Source: Numida meleagris (taxonomy: Eukaryota > Chordata > Aves > Galliformes > Numididae). Taken from it: a stretch of 64,000 nucleotides of DNA. This document shows positions 27,939 to 41,994 of the stretch, piece by piece. The notes under the pieces were generated by a model. That model was not told the origin of the DNA, did not search any database, and worked only from the letters and a program-made list of their open reading frames with translations. Both the position numbers and the translations under genes were made by a program. Where the stretch lies: NCBI RefSeq assembly GCF_002078875.1, contig NC_034414.1, positions 8,417,993 through 8,481,992 on the forward strand. Direction: 5' to 3'. Every line of letters starts with the position of its first letter. The stretch's first letter is position 1.

Positions 27939-28471
27939 TGCTGTGGTTTAACCCAACAGGTGGCTCAGCATCACGCAGTCCTTCTCTCAATCTCCCCTTC
28001 CCAGTGGGATGAGGGAGAGAACTGGGGAAAAAAAACACAACAACAAAGTAGGTAGGACTCATGGGCTGAGATAAAACTATTTACTAAGAACATATATTTA
28101 CTATGAATGTCTATAACAAGTGGTGCACAAGGAATTGCTCACCATCCCCTGACCGATGCCCAGCTAGCCCCTCGAGCAGCGGAGGAGAGGGAGATGAACT
28201 TCCACCTCCTTCAAAACTCCTTTTGGTTGATGTCATGTGGTGTGGAATATCCCTTTGGACAGTTTTAGTCATCTGTCTCGATCCTGTTCCCTCCCAGCTC
28301 CTTGTGCCCTTAGCTGAAAATGGCCTCGGCTCAGTAGAACACTGCTTAGTGGCAGCTATAAACATATAAACGTCGGTGTGTTATCGACACTGTTTTTGTC
28401 TTAGAACCAAAACGTAGCATCATACCAGCATCTCTGAAGAAAACAATTTAATCCCAGCTGAAACGAAGACA
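27939..28471 (-). mobile_element. Solo LTR of an avian endogenous retrovirus (older copy)
   Basis: The segment opens TGCTGTGGTTTAACCCAACA and closes near AACGAAGACA, giving TG...CA ends. In between it has blocks that I recognise from a widespread bird LTR: CTCAATCTCCCCTTCCCAGT, GGGCTGAGATAAAACTATTTA, GTCATGTGGTGTGGAATATC, CCCTTTGGACAG and TTATCGACACTG. The orientation is inferred from those blocks, which in the family I recall lie downstream-to-upstream on this strand, placing the LTR on the minus strand. TATA and poly(A) motifs are no longer clear, no exact target duplication is visible, and no retroviral gene flanks it. It is therefore a decayed solo LTR left by recombination. Family name not assigned. 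Confidence 0.72.
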
Positions 28472-31400
28472 CTCTTCTAAATCTTTCTCTGATGTATCTT
28501 CCCCACAGTGGTAAACTAGATTCCTACCATTCTCTATCTTAGAATGTATGCTGAAGGCTTGGTAATAGGCATCCATTTTGAGATGGATTCTTGGTAGGAA
28601 AAGGAGTGATTATAAATATGATTGAGGGTTTTTTCTATTGTTAATTTAAATCTTGAAATATTTATTTTGCTATTCACTTTTACAATATTCTTTTTTCTAT
28701 TTCTTTCCTCCTTTTTAGCATCTCTGAAAGTAATCCTTTATGTTTAGTGTCATTCTAGATATTTGTTAATATATAGCTCTTCAGCTTGTGGCTGTTAATG
28801 CTTGAAGGATAAGTGCGTTACTCAGTTTCCCTGTGAAGTGACCTGAGCAGGCAAAAGCTTGCTTTGTGTCTGCATCTGGCTCCAGAATCCTCAGAGATCT
28901 GTAGGAAGCTTCATTATAAGCACCGTGTTTGCTCTGATGCTTTCGCCAAGGATGGCAACTTTTATACCTTAATGTAAGATTTTTTCAATGAGGCCACAGC
29001 CATGGGTCTCGCAGGCAAGAAACATCACAGTATGGGAAGTGACTAGAAAGAAGAAAGTAAGAACAGAGATCAGACAGAGTGCAAATGAACATACGTTTTA
29101 TTTTGAGCCTCTTGCACTATTTGGTTGGATTCACATAGCATAATGGTTTAAAACAAAAGCAAGTACTGTAGTTGGCACTAGAAGAGAGGGCACTGGAATT
29201 TCTTGCTTTTGAAAGGGCATTGTATACCGGTAAAGCAGATTAAATTCTTTTTCCAGTCCAAATTTTAAATTTAATAATGAGCACCTGAATAATTCCCCAA
29301 TTTCAGTAAATCTGAGCGTTTCAGAAAAGAGCAGTGGAAGAACTGACGGCTTGTTAAAATTCTGCAAGGCTGATTTCAGAAGCCATATATTCAAGTGTAT
29401 GGCCAAAGTCTCTCAAACTCTGGCCATTTATCTTGAACAATGTAAGCAATAGTACTTCATGTACTTCAGGGTATGTCAAGCAAACTCTCTATGACTTCTT
29501 CTAAACCTTAGTGAAGTTTTTCAAGTACCCAATTATTTTTCAGGAGATGTCAGTTAATCATTGTGAAGCTTCCCCTTTTTTACATGAATGTTTCAAGTTT
29601 GCAAATGGTGAAAATGCCAGTGTGTGCCCTGTAAAGGCAGAAAAAAGATTGGACAGGTCCAAAAGTTTGATCTTTTATTTTAATAAAACAGTTTGCATGG
29701 CTTAGTGTATGTATTTCATCATGCATCTTTTCCTATGGGAATGTGATAAACATAACATTCAGATGGTTCATATGTACTGCCAAGTATATTATTACTAAAA
29801 TTCAATTTAATAGAAAGGTAAAGAAAAAAATACATTTCTGTGACTGCTCGTGCATACTGTGTAATGAAAACGGAAGATTTATTTAAAAACAGAAACAAAC
29901 AACAACAACAAAACAGAAAAATACCCACCACCAAATGCAAGTTTTGTTCATTTGGGTCTCATTCCAGTCTCACATTGTTGTGAAATTGATTAAATGCGCT
30001 GATTTCAACTGTTTTATTGTAATTTAAGTGCTATCTGTCAGATCAAAATCTTTCCCATTCTCCTCAGGAATGCTGCTTTCCTTTCAGAGGTAGTGAATGT
30101 ACTCATTTGTTTATAACTTGACGATGCAATCATTTGTTCATTTTTGCCTTTAGAAGAGGCAGAGATTTTCAGCTGTCTCTGTGCAGCTGAGGGAGAGGGA
30201 TTTGCACAGGAAAGGCTTTAAAACACCTTAAGTGCCCCTTTCCAAGACTGCTGATGGTTAATTAGAGCTCAGAAATGTACTTAGAAAAAGCCTTGTCTGA
30301 GCTGTGGATGACTGAAATAGCATTTTATTCACTCTCTGACTTGTCCTATCCTGCCTGTGAGGATAGGGTGCTGACCTTCTGTGCCAGTGGAGCCCTGTCT
30401 TGGCTTTTGAGTCTTTTTTGCTGGCATTGAGCCCTTCTGCATTATCAAGCACCTCTTGAAGATATTTTAAGCTGATTTGAAATCTATCTGAAAGTTTCAT
30501 TGTGAGTTATGATGTGTTTAGCTTTGTGGGGAGGCAGTATGCATTAATGTGTCCAGAGTATGTGTGACAAAATTTTATATTGCAGCAATAATTATCATTC
30601 TCTATGACATTTTTTCCATATTAAAGTTAATAATAAATGTTGCAGTAGAATCTCGGATTTCATAAGGTTTCTTCCTTTTTCTCTGAATCATTACTTAAGA
30701 ATGAAATATTCTAACATGTTCAGTTTAACCATTGTCATCCTTTGTCGTGAGATTTCCTTGAATACAGGCATTGAATTACATTAATATTGCTGAGTGTCAG
30801 AAGATTCTAATCTTCTGATTTATAGTGCTGTAGTGGTCATATGCAACTGTATCACTTCTGAGAGCTTTGCAGCAGTGTCCTCCAAACACTGAACAAAAAG
30901 AAGTTTTTCAAAAAGCATGTAGGATCAAGATTTTCATTAGAAACATACTTTTCTTCTTTGTTGATGTTAAAGAGATATTTAGGAATATGAGGTTGCCTGG
31001 TTTATTTTCTTTACAAAAGCAGTGATAAATCTCAGAAGAACTGTTGAAATGCTTGCTAGGTTTTCTACTATAGGATACTCTGAAAATGGCTTTACTTGCA
31101 GATCTTATACCTAGGTAGGAGTGCTGATTTTAAAAACATATTAATAGCAGTCTCCTTCTGGGCTTTCTTTTCTTCTGTCTGGCTTCTTGTTCTTCTCTTA
31201 TCTCAATGCTAACAAAATTCTAAGGCAAATAAATGATTTAAAAAGAAGGAAAAAAACAAACTTTATTTCAGACATGCATTCAGTCTGAGGCTGTGGATTA
31301 TGCATTGTGTACGCTTTGATGTCATTGTAAAGATTCATTTGCCCTACTGGTTAGAGGTCTTAATTCTAAAGTCTTTATTATAAGCAAACTTTCAGTCATG

Positions 31401-34400
31401 TTTTCATGGAAGATGGCTGTTGAATGCTAGTAAGGAATCAGATGCTAGGAAGAATGGGAAGTTGGTCCCTTTTTAGATTTGAGAACAGATTTTGCTGTTG
31501 ATACAAATTACGTGTTTTAATAGTGGTAATGTTTAGCACTAAGACTTGAATAAATCAATTTTGATGATCCTTTGAGTGTATGTTTACTTCTACGTGTCCT
31601 TTGCTGATGCTAGGACTGGAATGAGGTGTGTCTGGCTTCTGTGCCATCTGCTGTGGGTGCATCTGAAAATATATAGGAAGAAAACAAGAAGCAAAGCATA
31701 GTCCCCTGGTTATCTGTTTCTGCAGCCAGCAGAAGTTAGCAGAATGAGTAATCTTGTTCTGATTTTGAGATATGAAGTGGTGAAATCTGTGTACACTTGT
31801 TCATGCCCCAGTAACGTCTGGTAATGCAGCTCAAAATTCATGGCAAAAATTAGGAACCACTAATGTCAATGGATTTTCAGATTATTATAAAGACAGCAAG
31901 TTCTGGAGATTATGTTCTAGAGTGGCTCCAAAGTGCTTTCTCCCCTTTCTTGTTGGTTGTTGTGATATCGTATTCAATTGCTTCTTCAAAGGACAGAGGT
32001 GATGGAGAGGTGATATCAGAAGGAAGTAAGCAATAGAGCAGAAAAGAGAAGGACACTGCCAATAAAGAAGACTATCTTCCCAACTATCCTTGCCCCTCTT
32101 TTGCTTTAACTTGTCACTCTTCATGCCTTTTTCTCCTCCCATGTTCCTTCTTTCTGTTTCTCAGCCAGTGGCAATATATAGCTTTGGTCTCAGTCCACTT
32201 TTTTTCATTCCATTCTGGCAACCTGCTCTTTTCAGATGTTCACTCCCTCACATCCATTCCAAGCATCTCATCCTTCCTTATATGAGCTTGTGTCCTTCAG
32301 TGTTCTCAAACTCCAGCGCTCTTCTCTTTTATTTACTCCATGTCTCCTCCACCCCAATATTTTGCCCCTCTTTCTGAAAAAGTATGTTTTACTTCTTTTT
32401 TTATCATTCATTTTTTAATTCGCCTTTGCATTTAGCCCCAGTAATTAAACTTCTGATTCATCCATGCATCCACCCTCCTTCCACTCCTCTAGCAACATTC
32501 TGCTCCGTCCTCAGTGGCATGCTTTACCATTCTCCCGTTTTCCTCCTTTTTCTCTCTAACTCCATTTCAGTGGTGTTTTTCCATTTTATGTGGCTTTCAT
32601 TTAAAAATGATTATGTTGTATCCTTTTAGATCAGTGTTTCTAAATCTCTTATCTCTGAACTCTATGCTGCATTATAGCTACATGAAAGCTAATTGATAAC
32701 CAGAATGCAATTTTCTTTGTTTCGTAATGGCAACTGTCCCATTCTCCGTTGCTAATGTGGAAGGTCCTTAACCTTCATTTTCTGGAAGATTAGGAATGCT
32801 CCATTGTTCTGAGGGTGAGATGGACCTGCATGACTACTGCAGCTAAGTGTGTCTTCTTCTGGTGCATCTCAGAGAACTCTTGTCCATTGGAAGAGGCATT
32901 TCAAAAGAACAGCTATTCTAATAATCTGCAATCTAGTATCGTTTTGTCTGTTTATACGATTGGAAAAGCAAACTCTAAATGTGTTTGCAAACTGATAGTG
33001 TAACCTCTGTCCACATCAGAAGTCAGCAGTGAGCAGCAAAGCTTTTATTGCAGTCTCCTGTCATCAGAGGTTTTGATTCAAATAATACAATGAACTGAAT
33101 TTTCCCAAGGCAGCAATTGTGGGAAGTTAATATGTGGCCATCTTATCTTTTATTCCATCCCCAAGGTAATTTAACTCATTCAGTCTAATACACTTGCAGT
33201 CTTGCAGTGTAATAAATACCTTTTTCTGTATGTCGTGTTCAGTATAGCAAGTCCAAGAGCACAGAGCATCCACTTCTAAAACCAGCGTTTTCCATCCTTG
33301 CAGTTTAATGTAGGCAACAGAATAGAGAGAAAGTTATTTTATGTAAATCCAAACATTCTTATGGGTAATAATTTTATTTTTTTCCTAGTAAGACAAGCCC
33401 ATTGCCTTGAAAGGTAGCTTTAACATTGGAATAACAATGTATCTGATTTCAGTGTGGGAGGAAGTAATTTAGGTGTCATCTCAGCAGTATCTGCATACCA
33501 TATTTAATCCTAATGGCATGTAGTTAAGTGCAGTATCTGAACTAATATATGCCAGAAATATGGGCATATTGACTAAGGAAAGAAAATTTGTGGGTGAATT
33601 CAGTTGCAAAGTTTACAGATTTCTTATCTTTTTTTTTTTTTTTTCCATAGCAAATGAAACAAAGCTCTGCTGGCCTTTCTTTAACTGTGATTTTGTTTTA
33701 GCTTGAATCTTCATTTACTGATTCATATTACATGTCTTTTCCACGTATGCTGTGTGCTTATATAGGTCAGAGAGAACAATACACAGTGACTATCTTCCTG
33801 TTCCTCAGTCCCTGGGTCTGTTCTGCCATCCTTTTCAAGACACAGTCCGTAGTGTGAGCACAGTCACACATGCTGTCAGTTGGCAAAGTTTCTATGTAAT
33901 GATAAATGGGTGCATATTGACACTCTGAAATCTTCTGGAAGAATGAATTGAGCCAGTTTAAAAGAAATATCAGCTATGCCAGTTGTGTTTAGGGAACGAT
34001 ACATGGCGCACAGTGTTAAAGGCTGAAGTCAAATTCAACAAGAACGAGCTAGTTTTAATCTCTGCTAATAGCACTGAGGAAATCACCCCATGTGCAAAGC
34101 AGGTGATGTTCTTTACAGCGATGGCATTCTGACTGTGAGAATGCTAGAGCGTAAATACTGCCTTTTTCCTCTTCTCACTACCGTGACTGTGATTTTAGCA
34201 TTAAAATGAATTATTAGAGATCTCAGAAATTGTGTGATTGAAAATGTTTTATTTTTCTCATCTTTTCCTTTTTCAAGAACTCTTAATGAGATTGAGTAGC
34301 CTATATGAATGCTTCAACAGTTTCCATTGTTTATATCCTCAGACAGGTCTCACTGAATTTAAATAGCAGGCATGTGGATAGATCCAGTGTAGCTACAAAT

Positions 34401-35529
34401 AGTCCTGTAGAATGTGAGGGGGAAGTGCCAGTATCTGTTCATGTCAGAATGAGGACTCTGGCTTGATCACAGATTATTTCCTTTTGACACTTTTTTCTTA
34501 TACTGTGTCTAGAGGTCTCCCGATGTGTAGTAGCATTTGTATTTTGTACTGCAGCTTCCATTTGTCAGAAAACTTTGATGGAATTGCAAACTGCTATCGG
34601 TTCTCTCCAGATCACTTACTGTCAGCTACTTCATCATTCTTTTGCTGCTAAATGACAGAGTCCTTTGGCCCAGTGCCTCTATAATCATTGTCTGATGTTC
34701 TGAGGCATTCTGTTCAAGCTGTACAAATAGTAACAGATTTACATATAATAGAAATAATTTGAAAAAAAAAAAAAATTTTTTAAATGAGCTTCAAACAGCT
34801 TTAATGCTTTATGAAGCTGTAAAAATACCATATACCTAATCAAATTATAGTAATGTTTTATGAAGCTTAAAGGTAGTCCTATGGCTAACCACAGGTCTAT
34901 CAGTTATACATGTTATGGAATAATTATTCCTCCTGATTTATTGCCTCTAATCTCAATACTCAATCAATGTGTCATATGCACAAAGTGGAAAGATAAAGAG
35001 GTCTTTTTAAATAGAAAATAAATTAACAGCTCATTTACCAGCAAATAAACAAGTTGATAATTCCTTTGCCAGCACATGAACACGTTTTCTATTTTTTATT
35101 ACCATGAGCAAGTGTAATGTATTCTAGGGGGTGGGGTAATGTAGATTTATTAAATAAGATTTCCATCAGTACCTGAAAAATTCACTTATATCCTCATGCC
35201 AAATACATGCCTATATCTCCCTTCCTTGCAGCTTTAAAATCAACCATTGTATGAGCAAGTTTAAAACATTGCCCTGTAGCCTGCATCTTTTATAAGTTGT
35301 CCAAGCTTCATTTTTAGTGATATTTGTGCTGTTGAAACTTCTTTGTGCCTTTGACAGTCAGTTTTGGTAATGGAAGTGAAATTATGGTGTAGCAACGTGT
35401 ATGCTATTGTGGTCTCTCATCTCACAGTTTTCAAAGGAAACTGTCTTCTATGTACTTGTTTTCTACACATACAAATAGAAAAGCTTAAGGAATGCTGTTG
35501 CAAAAATTGTGTGACTTCTTTCATTGAAG

Positions 35530-35668
35530 CATAGAATCATTTGAGTTGGAAGGGACCCTTCAGGATCATCTAGTCCAACTCCCCTACGATGAACAGGGAC
35601 ACCTGCTGCTGGGTCAGGTTGTTCAAAGCCCCTGTCCAGCCTCGTCTTGAACGTCTCTAAATTTCTCA
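35530..35668 (-). mobile_element. CR1 3'-end fragment, antisense
   Basis: It begins CATAGAATCATTTGAGTTGG and continues AAGGGACCCTTCAGGATCAT and CTAGTCCAACTCCCC, the reverse complement of a CR1 3' UTR. It then keeps about 60 bases of the end of the ORF (GGTTGTTCAAAGCCCCTGTC and CAGCCTCGTCTTGAACG). It is a short 5'-truncated copy. Confidence 0.9.
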
Positions 35669-35786
35669 CACACGGTATCTTTTGTACAAAGACTAGCCCT
35701 GATGTATGTCCAAAACATACTGCAGAAATAACATTAATACAATTTTCTACTGCTCAGCATTGTATACAAGGAAAGAAGTGAAAGAA

Positions 35787-35910
35787 GATAGAATCATAGA
35801 ATCACCAAGGTTGGAAGAGACCTCCAAGATCATCCAGTCCTACCGTCCACCTATCACCAATATTTCCCACTAAACCACAACCCTCTGTACGATATCTAAA
35901 GATGTGCCAT
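35787..35910 (-). mobile_element. Second CR1 3'-end fragment, antisense, about 120 bp after the first
   Basis: It reads GAATCATAGAATCACCAAGG, TTGGAAGAGACCTCCAAGAT and CATCCAGTCCTACCGTCCAC, then ACTAAACCACAACCCTC. The 3' UTR sequence differs from the neighbour at 35530 (different CR1 subfamily wording after the conserved tail), so it is a separate insertion and not a duplication. The right edge is approximate. Confidence 0.9.
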
Positions 35911-38900
35911 GCCTACTTCTGGAATGCTTTGTGCCCAAGATAGATTCTTGCTGAGAACATCAAATTGTCGTCTCAGTGAACGCTGTCTCCCAGATGAGGG
36001 AAGCTGGAGAACTGCTGGAGACTGGAAATTTCCATTCAACTACAAACAAATCTTTGGAAACTCAACTTTATAGCATAAGTTCAATATTAGACAAGGAATT
36101 TGAGGAAAGCTTTTTCACCAGAAAAAAAGCAGAGAGATTAAGAATTTGTAATTGTCATTTTCCAGCTTCTTAAGGGATTGAGAGACACAAAGGAAGAAGA
36201 TCGTAGGCTGAAGTGATGGAATGTGTCACCATATCAGAGGGGAATGATTTGACTCTAGTATAGCCAAGAAAAAAAGGTGGGCTGTGTGAAAGAAAGAGAG
36301 ATTTTATGACTGGAAAAAAATCTCATCTCCTGCAGATCAAAAGAAAACTTAAAGGCAAGAAAAAACACTGAAAATGTTTTCTTGATGGTGTTTTGATGTT
36401 TTGTTTTGTTTTGTTCTAGAGCTACACATTGCTAGTGCTATCTGAAATGAGTAGCGGCTGAATTTTGAAATTTTAGTCTAGACTGTGCATTTGCTTCAGC
36501 AGTTATGTCTTCCAGAAGAGAAGAACAGCAGAAAAGACTGAAGTTCCAGGAAAACTCGATATTTGGTAAAAAGAGTACCATCACATATAGATTTAAATGG
36601 TGTTCCAGTAGCATGATTGCACAGATCATAGGAATAGATGTGTGTCAGATGAAATAAGACAATTTGTTTTTTTAATTCTATGAGATATTATACAGTAGTA
36701 TAGCAGCACTTTACAGAATGTCTGATAATCTGTTGATCCTAAAATGCAACAGCACTTTATGCAATTGTCTACGCTTGCACTGATCGCTCTTCTCTTGAGT
36801 TCACATGAAATGGGAATAAGTAACTCTATCACTGTATGCTCCAGTAGGAGCTCTGGAAAGAGTTTCATGGCAGGAAAGACTGGAAGTTTATATCCTTGAA
36901 AATACATTGTGTAGAGTGTGAAGCACTTCATGTTTCTCTCATAGACGGTTGTATAACAGCCTGGAATACTCTACAAAGCTGCAGGCATCGTGCAGGAATG
37001 GGTAGTTTAGCAGAAGACAGATCATTAAATCCAGTTTAAGGCAGTCAGAATTATCATTTTACTGCACACGGTAGAATTGGATTTTCTGTTGGTTTTGCAA
37101 ATGTACATTCATAGTCCCTGAGGTGAGAATGGTATAATAATTGCGGTGTTCAAGCCTCCATCACAAACAACTCTTTTTAAGTTGGCTTTCTCAAAATGAT
37201 GCTGAAATTAAAGTAGGCACAGTATCAAATCTAAAGAACATGAAAACTCCCAGTTTAAGCAGTTGAAAATCATTCTTAAAAATGGATGAGTGGAAAAAAG
37301 GAAATTCCTTTACTTAAAAAGCTGATTTTTTTTTCCTCTCTATTTTCTTTTTATCAGCACTATACTATTATCAATTGTCCCAAGCTGTTTTGGCTTGGTT
37401 TTTGTTTAAGGGCTAATTTTAAAAACAATCTTGTCTGCCTCCTACGATTTTCTTTTTCGTTACTAGGTTGCATTCTATGGTGTGATGTGGGTTTTCTTGT
37501 GACATGGAAATGTTATCTATAAAATCCTGTAACTAATCTAGAGAATGTTACTGCAAAATGAATGAAATGCTTTGGTAATGATAGGTTAGCTTGCTTGAGT
37601 TAAAAATGGGTCATAATTAAAAGAAAGAGCAGTATTCCTAAATGGATATAACTGGAACCTCTCTGATATATTAGTTCTTATTGGATGTTTCAGCTCCTTG
37701 GAGCTTCCTTCCTCAGGACTGACCTGCAGGCACTTTCAGGAAAATGAGTGCAAACCTAAGTGCAAGTTACTTTCTGAGTCGTAGTTCTGAGTTCATACTC
37801 AGTGTGCATTAGCCATGTTCAGTATTTGTTCTTTTTTAGCGCTTTTTTAATAAGGCAACAAATTAGGAAGTTGGAGGTCTTTTAAAATATATAAAAGGAA
37901 AAAATCTCAGGAGAAGTGAGTTAATAACATGGTCTATTAAACTAACCTTTATTTTATGGCTCTAACCTGGGAATAGCGAGAGATGCCTTAGTTACAGTAA
38001 AATGGAAAAAAAGGTCTAATGATCTTTCCTTGCAAAGGAAAATGCCCTAGAAAAATATTCCTGTTGCATCAGAATACATCAAACTGAGTTGAATCAACTG
38101 TGGATTGCTGCATAATAGCTTTATCAACTTTGGATCGGGAAGAAGGAAAGCAGAGGAACTATTCAGTTAACTGTATAAGACAATGTATGTTCTGTAGTTC
38201 ATTTGACTTCCTGAGACTGGATTATCGACATACAGAGTCTCATGAAAAACACTGCTATATGATTTATATCTCACACATAGGATCTTATGTACCCTGATGT
38301 ATGACAAAACTTATTCAACAAATAGAATTAATTTTTATGGTACTGCCTAGTGTTTTATGTTTAGGGTTCTTTTTCCTGAAAGAAGCGAAGCCCTCTGGAT
38401 GTGCTATCCCCTGCTATGCTGCTAGACTAGTTGACCTTTTCTCTTTCTGTTCGAGCAGTAAATGAAGATGATTCATTTGATCCAAAACAATGATCGCTTA
38501 GTTTGCACTAGATATTGCCTGACTTCGCAGGTCTTTATGCTGGAAATGGATTTTGTGTCAAATAAGTTTCAGTCCTCACTTAAAAACTTCAAATCAGCAG
38601 ATTGCTTTAGTTGTCAGAGTGAATTTTTCTGCTGGTTTAATTTCCCCTATTTACCCACCTCCAGTTAAAATAGGCAGATTTCTGGTTCTTGCAGTTTTTA
38701 AAGGTGTGTATCAATGTGGAAAGTGCGTATCTGTCAGTTTTGTATGTGCCCATTAATGTAGAAATTCCTGTGATTTGTACAGCTGTCTGTGATGGGAGAA
38801 AGGTGCTTGCTCTGCTTTTATATATTATTTTAAAAGTTTGATGCCATTCTCAGTATCATGTGATTGATTACCTGTGCAATTAATCAGTTATCTGCTCAGT

Positions 38901-41404
38901 ATTCCTGACTAAAAAGTCCCATAAAAATATCAGTAAGTATAAAATAAATATGTTCCTATACTTATTTCTATACTTTTAAGAAATGTTGGGGCGTCTTTTT
39001 GAGTTTTGGATCCTTTGCTTAAAGATACTGCTGAAACTGAGGGGTGAGCTCTGCCTGCGCTACTCTGTTTAACAAAATCCTTGTAGACATAAGCTGCAGC
39101 TTGGTGGCATCCTAAAAGGGCTTTGATTAGTGACAGCTGAGAATTATGTAAATTATATAGACTGAAAAGCCATTTTTGAAGGGAGCATTAAAAAGATTTT
39201 AGCCTGCTACTTTTTCATTTCTAAAAACAGGTATTTTACATTAATTCTGGGAGATCATGCATAGCAAGTTAATATTTCTCTGTTTCTTTAGTAGTAAGAG
39301 GCATCACCTATGCTCTGTCTAGTTTTCTATTAGAAAAGATTACTCAGATTTCTCTGTAAATATTTGGCAGGACTTTGGTAGAATTTTGTTTCCAACTGTT
39401 TATTTGCCCCAGGAGATAAAAAATTTACATTGCTTCAGTGTTGAGCTGCCTAGTGATAGCAGTGCATGCGCAGGAGTGTGCAGAGCATAGCAAGAGGACA
39501 AGAAGTGCTAGGGAGTGGATCCTGTGGTGTGTATGCTGCTTGGAATGGGTGAGCCTTCCCATGGCAGGAAGGAGTCATAGCATTCAGACAGCTGGGGTGG
39601 CATGCAGGGCATTCCTACTTTTCTCTGTGGGAAATAAATGCCTCTCCAATGCATGCCAAATCTTCCTCTGTGGAAGACTTCTGGAATTTCACTCCATGCT
39701 CAGATTTGCCCGAGAGTCAGGTTTCAGGCTCCTCAACATGCTTGCATGACATTTCTTTCCTAGAAATCATTTGCTATTGTGCTGTTCATGACACAGATGC
39801 AAAAAGTGGGAACAAGTCTGCTCAAGACCATCTCCCTTAAAAATTAGTCCCCCTTTTGACTTTCCTAATCAAAACCCTTCCAACAGTCCTCTTTCATTCA
39901 TTAGGGGCTGAACACTGTGTCACCCTAATCATGAAGTCTAATTGTTTGTGGCCAATTGTTTATAATTATAACTGAATGTACGCATGATATAGTTTTGTGA
40001 TTTGTATTATGTTATGAGGGATCACTTGGAAACAATGAGGCACTCTTTGGGTAAGGTATGGATTTGCAGAGTTAGACTCAGTGTGAGCAATGATGGATCC
40101 CATCCTTCTTAATGCCATTGCAGTCAGTGAGAATATTGACATTGTTTGTTGATCCAGGTTATGAAAAGGAGCGTCGGTGTCTTGGCTTCCATAAACCTGC
40201 TAGTTTATGACAGATTTGATATACTCTTAGAAAATAAAAATTAAAATCCAAGGGACAGTAAGTACTCTGAAAACAGCGTGGAATGTGTACTAGGTGAGCC
40301 ACACATTCTTGTAACCCTATTCTTTTTAACATAATTCAGAAAAATCCAACCAAATTATTTTTTATCTGAAGCGAAAATCAATGCAAATAGCTGTAGACTT
40401 TTTTTGTGATATGGTAGATCGGTGTCATTCTCATTCAACTGATTTTAGTGGAGTTTGATTTCTATGGGCTATATTGTATCTTTCCCTGAATCAGGTGGCC
40501 CAATATGATATATTCGATTTTTTTTTCTTGTTCAAAATTTAAAAGAGGATATTTTTTCCTTCTTTTATTGAAATTGATAGCTTTGTGTCTTAACATGATG
40601 CCTGTATTTTTCCTGCACTTTAGTATTTGAAATGTTTTTTCTCTAACTGATTCTTTCCTTTTACTTGTTGGTGGTTGTGTTCATGTGATTTGGCAGTGAG
40701 TAAATTTGGACAATTCTTCTGTGTTCTGTATAGAAGCTGTTTTTCAAATGTTACTGATGAATGTATAGTGTTTAGAGCCTGCTATTCATCTTGCCAAATC
40801 ATTAAAGCTGTCACACCCCTACATGATGCTGCTGTAGCTATTCAGTATTGCTCAGGGGAGGATACTGCATTTTCCAGTAAAATTTGGTTCAAAGAAAGAT
40901 ATTCCAGCTCGGTGATGGGAGATGATGCTGGCTGTCATCCTGTTTCCCCACTGAAGGGTGATTGTGAAACACTAAATGCAAAGTAACAGCAATGAATTTT
41001 CCTTCTGAAATGTGTTATAATTTATTAATGCTAAAAAGTCAAGAGTTCCTCTTGGTCTCTAGGTATATGAGGAAGAAATGTTCTTTTCAGTGAAGGGTTA
41101 CGGGGACAGTTTCATATCTTTTGTTCCTATTCAATTATTTTATGGCTTATGGTTCTTATATGTACTCAGTCTGAGGCAAGTTATTTTTAAGTTTTCAAAC
41201 ACAGTTATTCAAATTTAATTTCCATATAGATTATTGTGATTTCTAACTGTGCCAGACAACATACTAATGTGAACTGTTAATATATTTGTCTTTACTGTGT
41301 GCTTTGTTTCATGCATCTCTGAAGAACACGTGACAATATTTACTGAGTAAACCTAAGAAAAGATAGGACAGGAATATATCAGGATGAATTCTGATATAGT
41401 TCCC

Positions 41405-41479
41405 TGTGCCGTGGGGCAGGAAGAAGGGACCAGATGATCTCTTGAAGTCTGTTCAATGCTGTTCTCTTTGATTCTATAT
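41405..41479 (+). mobile_element. Degraded CR1 3' tail, sense orientation
   Basis: GGGACCAGATGATCTCTTGA followed by AGTCTGTTCAATGCTGTTCT and TTGATTCTATA matches the CR1 3' end pattern (GGATGATCT...GTC...CAA...TT.TATGATTCTAT). It is short and diverged. Confidence 0.6.
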
Positions 41480-41994
41480 TTGCCAAACTATTTTGGACTT
41501 TAAATGGAAGAACTCCAAGGCATAGGTTATAAACAGTGATTAGTCAGCGTGTGGATTTTCAGGGCAGGGATTTCATATTCTAACAAGCCTTTAATAATTT
41601 CTGACCCTCATAACAAGATTTCAGGAGCTGTTATTCCTGTTGAAGGGAAGGTGGGGAAGTTCCAACCAATAGGACAAAACTCCATGTGCTTGTGGTAGAT
41701 TTATTTTTATCATAATATAAATAGGTTCTGACCTCAGAAGTTGGAGACTTAAACAAGTATGGAAAAATTAGATTCTCTGAAAGCCCTTAAACAGGGCTGC
41801 GGATGTTACTGTGCCAATAGGCAGAAGTAGAGATATTTTTAGTATCTTGAATGTTTTAATATTCAAAATGGTTGGTAAACATTGACTGTCCACACTAGCA
41901 AATTTTTCTGAGACTTGGTTTTAAACAGAGATCACTGTATGCCATTAAGGCTCTGCAATGCATTTGATTTTTATGTGGAGAACATATGTAAAAG

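Noticed and set aside
32090..32418. Overlapping plus-strand frames rich in Ser, Leu, Phe and Pro
   Set aside because: Explained by pyrimidine-rich composition, which suppresses stop codons, and not by coding constraint.
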